From positions 58,259,787-58,323,786 of the forward strand of contig OX421962.1 in assembly GCA_949128115.1 (NCBI GenBank): DNA of 64,000 nt, read 5' to 3'. How positions within the stretch are numbered: position 1 is the first letter of the stretch; each line of letters opens with the position of its first letter. The position numbers were made by a program, and so were the translations under genes. Source of the DNA: Anaspis maculata (Eukaryota; Arthropoda; Insecta; Coleoptera; Scraptiidae). Shown here in pieces: positions 58,122 through 64,000 of the stretch. The notes under the pieces are model-generated. The model worked only from the letters and a program-made list of their open reading frames with translations, was not told where the DNA came from and made no database searches.

Positions 58122-59921
58122 TTTTTGCAGGCATGCTTAGAAAGCTTTTATCTATCTATCATTGAGAAGTGCTGCCAAGCAATTTTTTATTGTAGGTGGT
58201 CAGGGGGGCCATTTTTGACATCTTAAATCGTTTTTTGTCGATAAAATCCGTAATAAAAATTCTAAATGAAAAACTCCAACGGATTATTGAAGAACAACTC
58301 GGAAGGTCACTTCTGTGTGATAAAAACAGAAGTCACAGGGTGAACAGGGCCGCGATTCTGTACTCTCCTACCGACACTTGTCGGTGTCGGTAGCTAGGCA
58401 GGAGCGAATTTGATTGGTTCTCACCCTAGCTACCGATCCGATAGTTGTCGGTAGGCAAGTACAGAATCGCGCTCCAGGTTCCGAAAAAAATGACTTTCCG
58501 TCAACATGCAATATAATAAAGAAAATATTGTGCCAAAGACCTTTATTAGCTTCGTCATTTGAGAATGCCGATTGGCATATTTGTTGATCATATCTACCTG
58601 AACTGGTTGAGAATGACACCCAACTGCGTCAATAGTGCCCGAGCTATATACAGGGTGGAAGAGAAAAATATTTTTGCTTTCATTTATTTCAAAAACCAAG
58701 ATAGATAAAGTGGACAAAATCGAGGAACTGATGTTTAATTCAATGCATATGAAGACACAACAAACCGTTCGAAAATACCTTGAAGCGTTCCTGAAATATT
58801 AAAAAAAAAAACTGAAAAATATCAAAATTTTACTTTCTACTTTGATTTCATATTTTCCATTATACAGAGGTATACCTTTAAGTTATGCAACAAATTTCAC
58901 AATATACACAAATATACAATAAATTATGGTGAAAACTGAATATGTAGCACCATCACCGGCATCAATCATGTATGCGTTGTATACAGGGTGTAAGAAAAAA
59001 ATTGTTATTTTTTTTACTGTATATAAAAAACAAGCAAAAAAACTCGTGGATTACACATTCACGTCAGTAATTTACCTTATCAGGTGTCTTGGCTTGGTTT
59101 GTTCCCCCGGAAACTTCGTACCTTCCTAATTTTTCACTTTTTATGTCTTGGCTTTTATTATTATACAGCAAAGAAAACATTTTTTCTTACAACCTGTATA
59201 CGACGCGACGCATTGACGCACACATGATTGATGCCGGTGGGTGATGGTGCTGTTTAGTTTTTACCCTGATTTGTTGTTGAACTATAGTATATGTATACCT
59301 ATGTATAATGGAAAATACGAAATCAAAGTAGAAAGTAAAATTTTGATGATATTCTTCAGTTTTTTCAAAATATTTCAGGAACGCTTCAAGATATTTCAAA
59401 ACGGTTTGTCATGTCTTCACACGCATTGAATGAAGCATCAATTCCGAAATTTCGTCCACTTCATGTATCTTGGTTTTTGAAATCAATAAGAACAAAAATA
59501 GTTTTCTCTTCCACCCTGTATATAGCTCCGGCACCACTGACGCAGTTGGGTACGGTTCTAAACCAGTTCAGGTGGGTATGATCAACAAATATGCCAATCG
59601 GCAGCTTTCAATGACAAAACTAAAGGTCTTTTGCGCAATGTTTTCTTTATTATATTGCATGGTTGACGAAAAATCATTTTTCTTGGAACCTGTTCACCCT
59701 GTAATGAGTCTTTGAGTCTTATCACACAGAAGTGATGACATTTTGAGTTGTTCTTCAATAATCTGTTGGAGTTTTTTTTATAGCATTTTTGTCACGGATT
59801 TTATCGATAAAAAACTATTCAAGTTGTCAAAAAGGGGCCCCCCTGGCCCCCCACATTGAAAAATTGTTTGGCAACACTTCTCAAATGATAGAGAAAGGCT
59901 TTCTGAACATGCCTGCAAAAA
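58122..59921. repeat. 1.8 kb palindrome with concentric CAGGGTG termini
   Basis: The arms mirror from TTTTTGCAGG (58122) and CCTGCAAAAA (59921) to a centre near 59020. Three inverted CAGGGTG pairs sit at matching distances: 58335/59700 (CAGGGTGAACAGG), 58651/59518 (CAGGGTGGAAGAGAA, TA-flanked) and 58984/59203 (CAGGGTGTAAGAAA, right copy CAGGTTGTAAG). The left arm has a further insert at 58349. Confidence 0.88.
58349..58474. mobile_element. 126 bp MITE present in only one palindrome arm
   Basis: Termini GCCGCGATTCTGTACT and (inverse) GAGCGCGATTCTGTACT. CAGG flanks both sides (58345-58348 and 58475-58478). The mirror position in the other arm reads GGAACCTGTTC with no insert. The interior is itself an imperfect hairpin of CCTACCGACA / TGTCGGTAGG. 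Confidence 0.88.
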
Positions 59922-59959
59922 GTTCGCCTTTTTAGCCTCAAAAAGCGGCTAAAAAGCGC

Positions 59960-60042
59960 GGAAATGCGCAATGCGCTGTTGCCACGTCAGGCATATTTGC
60001 AACGTTGCCAGAGCTGGTGCCAAGGTGACGTTATAAGCAGAA
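59960..60042. repeat. Inverted partial copy of the 60.6 kb MITE interior
   Basis: GCGCAATGCGC, TTGCCACGTCAGGCATA, TTGCAACGTTGCCA and GGTGCCAAGGTGACG match the inverse of 60618-60690. It abuts the interrupted foldback copy on its right. Confidence 0.75.
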
Positions 60043-60599
60043 GCTGGAAGGCTACGGCTGATGATGGCACGACCTGCAAAGTTTTGGAGCGAACTATCCG
60101 CGCAGCCATCAGCCGTGGGTATCCTCCCCAGCCAGTGATGTAAAATACCCGGGTTTTTATATTTAAGGGTAAATACCCAGGGTAAATCCCAAAATCGGGT
60201 CATCGTGATCGGGTCTCTAATAGGGTATTTATTTTCAATAATTGTTATTAACAATTGGAGAAACAGCAACAAACAAATGATGATTTTTGCTCACAGCAGC
60301 AAAATAATAATAAGTACTTTGGAGGTTACGTTTATAAAGCCTTGGAACTTGGAAAAAAAAAGAATTTAACCTTTAATCGTCAACACTGTCAACCGAGCTG
60401 TCAACAGTGTCAACTTTTCTGTCAAACTGGGTAGGGTGGGTAAATATCGCTCGGGAAAATACCGGGTAAATACCTGATTTTTATTTACCTACCTACCCGG
60501 TAAATACCCGACTGACATCACTGTCCCCAGCGCTCCAGATTTGTCACTTAATTTTTTGCTCCAAAAAATCAATCTACTGGAAATAAAAAGTGAACGGGA
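60043..60599. repeat. Second copy of the 50.8 kb foldback MITE, interrupted
   Basis: Homologous pieces flank the hAT-type insert: CTACGGCTGATG and TTTTGGAGCGAACTATC on the left, CCCAGCGCTCCAG then TTTTTTGCTCCAAAA and GAAATAAAAAGTGAACGGG on the right. The left terminus is missing, replaced by sequence of another family at 59960-60042. Confidence 0.8.
60133..60523. mobile_element. hAT-type MITE nested in a foldback element
   Basis: Termini CAGTGATGT and ACATCACTG, with an exact 8 bp duplication TCCCCAGC at 60125-60132 and 60524-60531. Subterminal GGGTAAATACCC / ACCCGGGTA words are repeated at both ends. 391 bp, no ORF. The host sequence rejoins correctly when the insert and one duplication copy are removed. 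Confidence 0.92.
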
Positions 60600-60603
60600 T
60601 ATA

Positions 60604-60947
60604 GGTCGCGGGAACATAACCGTCACCTTGGCACCCGCTGTGGCAACGTTGCAAGTATGCCTGACGTGGCAACTGCGCAATGCGCATCGAAACGCTCGCG
60701 CAAGCGCAGACAGGGTGCCAAGGTACCGCTGTCCGCTGTAGAGATTCGCTGATTCGTTTGTTTTCAACATTACTCAGACAAATCTTGAGTTTAGCACAAT
60801 TATTTTTTTGATAAAGTGGCAATTGTTCAATAAATCATCCATATAATTTATTACAACTAAAGAAAATGATATTCACAAAGTAATAGTGAAAATAACATTA
60901 TACATATACCTACCCATCTTTAGCGCGCCATTTTTGTTCCCGCGACC
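60604..60947. mobile_element. 344 bp TIR element, GGTCGCGGGAACA termini, TATA flanks
   Basis: GGTCGCGGGAACA and its perfect inverse TGTTCCCGCGACC are flanked by TATA at 60600-60603 and 60948-60951. It lies immediately right of the interrupted foldback copy. A partial inverted copy is at 55452, also next to TATA. Confidence 0.88.
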
Positions 60948-60951
60948 TATA

Positions 60952-61371
60952 CCTACTGAAAAATTCGGTATCTTTCCGCGCGGAATCTTTTAGCTAGAAT
61001 GCAGGCAACCAGATATGCATAACTTGGAAGGTACATACATAGTAAATAATACTACACAGCTACTGTAAATACCGAGGTAAATACTAATACACCTTGATAT
61101 ACAAATAAAACTTTTACTTGCACACCTTCTTATCATTATTAGCCAGATAAAAATAGCCCAAAGTGCAAAAAATGAGATGAAAAATAAAAAGCCACGTACA
61201 TTTTTCTTCCGCACGCACAATCAACGATAAAAGACCGCAGATGCAGAGTAATTTTGAAATACCTGAATACCTGACCTACCCACGTAGATATTTTACGAGT
61301 AGGCGCGTAGATGGTAGGCACAGACCACACACAACTTTCAAGCCGCCCTCAAGGTCGCAGCAGAACTATTT
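60952..61371. other. Intergenic and probable Ask1 upstream region
   Basis: No element or exon seen. AT-rich with TACCTA-type words. It presumably contains the Ask1 promoter, but no TATA box at a convincing distance could be chosen. Confidence 0.4.
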
Positions 61372-61572
61372 TTGACAGATGTCATTTATATTATTTTTAC
61401 AACATTGAATTATGCAAGTAATTCGAGTTTATTGTTGTTTATGGGCCTAAACAAGTGCAAATATGATGTGAATGATCACGGCCGAGTGTTCAACAATCGC
61501 TGTCATGTGGATTTAATGTCCATGAAAGGATCACCTACATCAGAAGCACACTTGTTTATTTTCAAATCTTGA
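61372..61572 (+). other. Upstream ORF before Ask1, 66 codons, same frame
   Basis: An ATG at 61372 opens a 66-codon frame ending in TGA at 61570-61572, 18 bases before the Ask1 ATG and in the same frame. If it lies in the 5'UTR it could dampen translation. A transcript starting after 61372 would avoid it. No domain is recognised and the transcript start is unknown. Confidence 0.35.
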
Positions 61573-61590
61573 GAGTTTACGTTAAAGAAC

Positions 61591-61633
61591 ATGCCTTCTG
61601 GTCCAATCCCGCTGGTTATCGAGCCTGACGCAG
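61591..61633 (+). CDS. Ask1: Ask1 (MAP3K5/15 family) exon 1
   Basis: ATG at 61591 (context AAGAACATG) encodes M-P-S-G-P-I-P-L-V-I-E-P-D-A plus one base, ending at the strong donor CAG|GTACGT. The start is supported by the in-frame TGA at 61570-61572. The single leftover G pairs with AA at the start of the exon at 61707 to make a Glu codon, so the phase is exact. The short non-conserved leader is normal for insect ASK kinases. Confidence 0.8.
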
Positions 61634-61706
61634 GTACGTTGCTCATGAATCACTGCAAAAATAAAGCTGCGCTTATCCATCAATAAACAAAATAACCTTT
61701 TTGCAG

Positions 61707-61915
61707 AATGTCGGAGTGTCACAGACAGTGTCGGGTCTCATTCCGACACCTCGGGCCACACACTGCAGGGGAGTGCAATCATGACGCGTCCCCACATGGA
61801 CGTGGTCTGTGTGATAGATATTTGCCAGTCGGATAACCTGCAGAATCGAAAGAAGGCTTTCGAGGAAGTCAAACATGCTTGCTTGCAAGTTGGGGCTCAC
61901 GTCAACCATATACAG
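61707..61915 (+). CDS. Ask1: Ask1 exon 2, start of the conserved N-terminal region
   Basis: The acceptor CCTTTTTGCAG is at 61706. About 30 Ser/Thr/His-rich residues lead into MDVVCVIDI, then NRKKAFEEVKHACLQVGAHV and HIQ, ending at donor CAG|GTCAGT in phase 0. This corresponds to the region of human ASK1 where a hydrophobic strand is followed by a helix and VGA. In ASK kinases this N-terminal part precedes the TRAF-binding, pleckstrin-like and kinase regions. ASK1 is a cytosolic stress-activated MAP3K that signals to JNK and p38 through MAP2Ks. A second in-frame ATG (61781) could be an alternative start. Confidence 0.9.
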
Positions 61916-61967
61916 GTCAGTATTCAAACAGTTCAAGAAACTGCTCACTAATATCGTTCTTTTTTAG

Positions 61968-62162
61968 TTTGAGAAGCTTGATTTCGGTGAAGCCAATGTT
62001 GTCAGTAGCTTTTACAATGCCGATGTTGTTATTGTCGATCTTTCCTTGCCCATACAACAAAGCACTTTGTTCTACCATCTTGGAGTGAGGGAGAGCTTCA
62101 ACATGAAACAAAACATACTTATCTACAATGATACTGATTCTGAAGTCACCCTACGTCTCAAA
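61968..62162 (+). CDS. Ask1: Ask1 exon 3, FYNADV and [11 protein letters not shown] motifs
   Basis: The acceptor CTTTTTTAG is at 61967. It encodes [20 protein letters not shown], then [25 protein letters not shown], and ends TLRLK at donor AAA|GTATGT, phase 0, 65 codons. The KLDFGE, FYNAD and [11 protein letters not shown] motifs are hallmarks of ASK1/MAP3K5 and MAP3K15 across animals, so the assignment is firm. The three exons total 149 codons of a protein normally well over 1,000 residues. The kinase domain lies beyond the window. A minus-strand shadow frame here is not a gene. Confidence 0.95.
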
Positions 62163-64000
62163 GTATGTTTTCAGTACCTATTTTATTCCAAAATGCTAAT
62201 TAATGTAAGGAAAGGTATAAGCTCTAGTGTAAGCACAATCGTGTATCTGATTATTAAGGACGTCATTTCCTAGTGTTTTCACTGTTTTTCTTTAGTTACA
62301 ACTTATGACCCTCAGCTAAACCTGTCTGCCGAAAAAGCTGAAGAAAATAGGGCCCAACTAAAATAGCTTTTGCAACATAATAGGTTGTTCCATCAGAAAT
62401 CCAAAACTAGTCACCGACAGTTCGCAAACTGTAAGCAATACGAATACGCATGCCTTACTTCGGACCAGTTTCCGACTGGCTGCTGCTCGTTGATGGAACA
62501 GCAAACCGTCAATCATGGCTATTGGCTAGGTACTTAATTTTTTATTGTTTGGCATTTTACAGCTGGAAATAAGCCGTATTTTATAAATTAAATCAATGAA
62601 CAATGAAACCATCAATCTAACCTATATATTATTTGTAAACATTGACCAGAGAAGGCTCGATGCCAGATAAATGTATTCCGCTGCGCAAGCCCGGACGAGA
62701 AGTTTCCGTAAAGTCCGCAAACTTTTCTGACCGTCCCGTTTGGGGCGCTGATGGAACAGCGGATCGTCAGTCAGCGGATCGTCCGAGATTTAGATGGAAC
62801 GCCAAAATCGTAATACGCATGTCGCTGACGTTCACGGACCGTCAGGGACTGCTGATGGAACAAACCTAATGTATATTGTGGGAAAACCGCTTTGCTTTCC
62901 CTAAATTACATTAATTAGCTGTAATACCATGTTCGACCCTACCTACGTTGTGTTTTTCGTTGTGCCGTAGATTTTTAATTACCTTTACCTAAGTCATTTA
63001 AATGAATTTCCCACCTAGCTCAATTTCCCGTCGTGCTAATACCCCAGTTATGCGATAGTACCTACCCCTATCATGCGAGTAACCTCAGTTTTTTTTTTAA
63101 AGAAGATGATTTAAATAAATGTTGGAAAATAAACAAAGTCATTCAACACCACACCTAATCTTTATTACGAATTAATCAATCATCACCAATTTAATTAAGT
63201 TCAGCTAATTATTCATTACATAATAGACCATATTAATTCTTCTCACTTTCCCCTTCCACTAGTCATTTGTAAGTTAGGTATGTGCCTGTGACCATGCGCA
63301 CTGCATTAGAAGATCTCGCGTGCCACAGCATGCATAGAAAACGGAAGTTTGCTGTCGCTGTCAGAATTTACGATTTTAAGGTGTTTTCTTGATTCTTGGG
63401 ACGTTTTAACCTTTTCAATCATACTTTTACGTGACGGTTGACGCTCGGTTCGCTTTCAAGCGCTGTCAAAATTCTCGTTAGCGGAAGTTGTGCAATAAAA
63501 TATGGCGGGTAATTTGAAATGGTTTTGGATTCAAAAACCCCATTCTAAATTGCTTCGCATAAACTTCACAGCAAGATTTTCCATTTCATTATGGTGAAAA
63601 GTAGATCAGGTATTTCTTTTTACACACTTGCTATGTTATACATTCGTTGAAATTGTCAATTTGCACCTTGAATTGATCATTTTACAAAGTCATTCAACAT
63701 GCATATTCTTATGGGAGTTTCAACCCAGCACATGTGGTTGTCTCTCTCCCCGATCTGCGACTGCGCTTTGAATAATTAATATGGTCAATTACCGGGCGTG
63801 CTGAAACCAGCTAACGTTAGGAATTAGTTAATTCATGTTTACATTCGGTTTCTGAAAGAAAAGTACACCCTAATTACGTGCGACACTTTGCGACTAATTA
63901 ACTCAACCCTTTCAATTTGAATCCGTTTCGCATATTTCCTAATTTTTGCAGAACTATTGATAAACCAGTTTCCTAACGCACTTAAGTTTTAATTCCCTGC
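62163..64000 (+). other. Ask1 intron 3, extends past the window
   Basis: No further ASK exon is recognisable after 62162, so this intron exceeds 1.8 kb. It contains the TIR element at 62382. The rest is AT-rich, with GTACCTA-type motifs near 63058 and a GC-richer patch at 63290-63360 of unknown meaning. Confidence 0.6.
62382..62866. repeat. TIR element with GTTCCATCAG/CTGATGGAAC repeats
   Basis: The left end AGGTTGTTCCATCAG is inverted at the right end CTGATGGAACAAACC. TAAT is present on both sides (62378-62381 and 62867-62870) and may be a 4 bp duplication. GATGGAAC recurs internally near 62500 and 62752, like subterminal binding repeats. The 75-codon frame inside is not a gene. Confidence 0.75.

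Noticed and set aside
30475..58200. CRISPR array or bacterial mobile island as an explanation for repeated hairpins
   Set aside because: No regular direct repeats with unique spacers. The spliced genes show a eukaryotic nuclear origin.

Overview
The window looks like nuclear DNA of an arthropod, most likely a sap-feeding hemipteran insect such as a whitefly. That species call is an inference. It rests on AT-rich sequence, GT-AG introns in both recognisable genes, an insect-like ASK-family kinase, very dense short TIR elements, and TAGGTAC/GTACCTA tracts scattered throughout. There is no bacterial operon structure, and most open frames are too short or too repeat-derived to be genes.

Two genes can be supported, both on the + strand. 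The first encodes a small secreted Gly/Pro-rich protein. A GC-richer promoter with TATATAA at 25037 precedes a coding start at 25202, and only three codons (M-K-L) lie in exon 1. Intron 1 is about 19.9 kb. Exon 2 (45140-45371) completes a signal peptide and supplies nearly all of the mature protein. Two downstream pieces (46004-46047 with a stop codon, and a 3'UTR-like exon from 49025 with ATTAAA at 49270) give a consistent but unproven end. The second gene is the 5' end of Ask1, the MAP kinase kinase kinase of the ASK1/MAP3K5-MAP3K15 family. Three coding exons (61591-61633, 61707-61915, 61968-62162) join in perfect phase, and the gene runs off the right edge. An in-frame stop 18 bases before the ATG ends a 66-codon upstream ORF.

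The rest is a dense repeat landscape. 1-24.7 kb holds TIR elements (127, 2167, 3649, 3866, 4398, 11327), a four-copy array with a 272 bp period (6510-7700), two adjoining tandem arrays (10670-11292), a 5'-truncated non-LTR retrotransposon with a clear 16 bp target duplication (14719-15100), and a 2.1 kb hAT-type element (21870-23984). Intron 1 of the secreted-protein gene (25.2-45.1 kb) holds paired TTAA-flanked elements, a 120 bp hairpin with perfect 45 bp arms, a 2.0 kb palindrome, a 0.67 kb palindrome, twin hairpins, and an inverted non-LTR fragment.

The most unusual part is 51.9-60.95 kb, a chain of large palindromes (51913-54453, 55756-56705, 56925-58095, 58122-59921) with nested elements. 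In two palindromes one arm carries a MITE that the other arm lacks, so each palindrome contains its own empty site. The block 55452-60947 is bounded by inverted copies of one terminal sequence with TATA on both outer sides, and could be a composite mobile unit. All boundaries were read by eye. Families are named from target-site length and terminal sequence, not from database matches.
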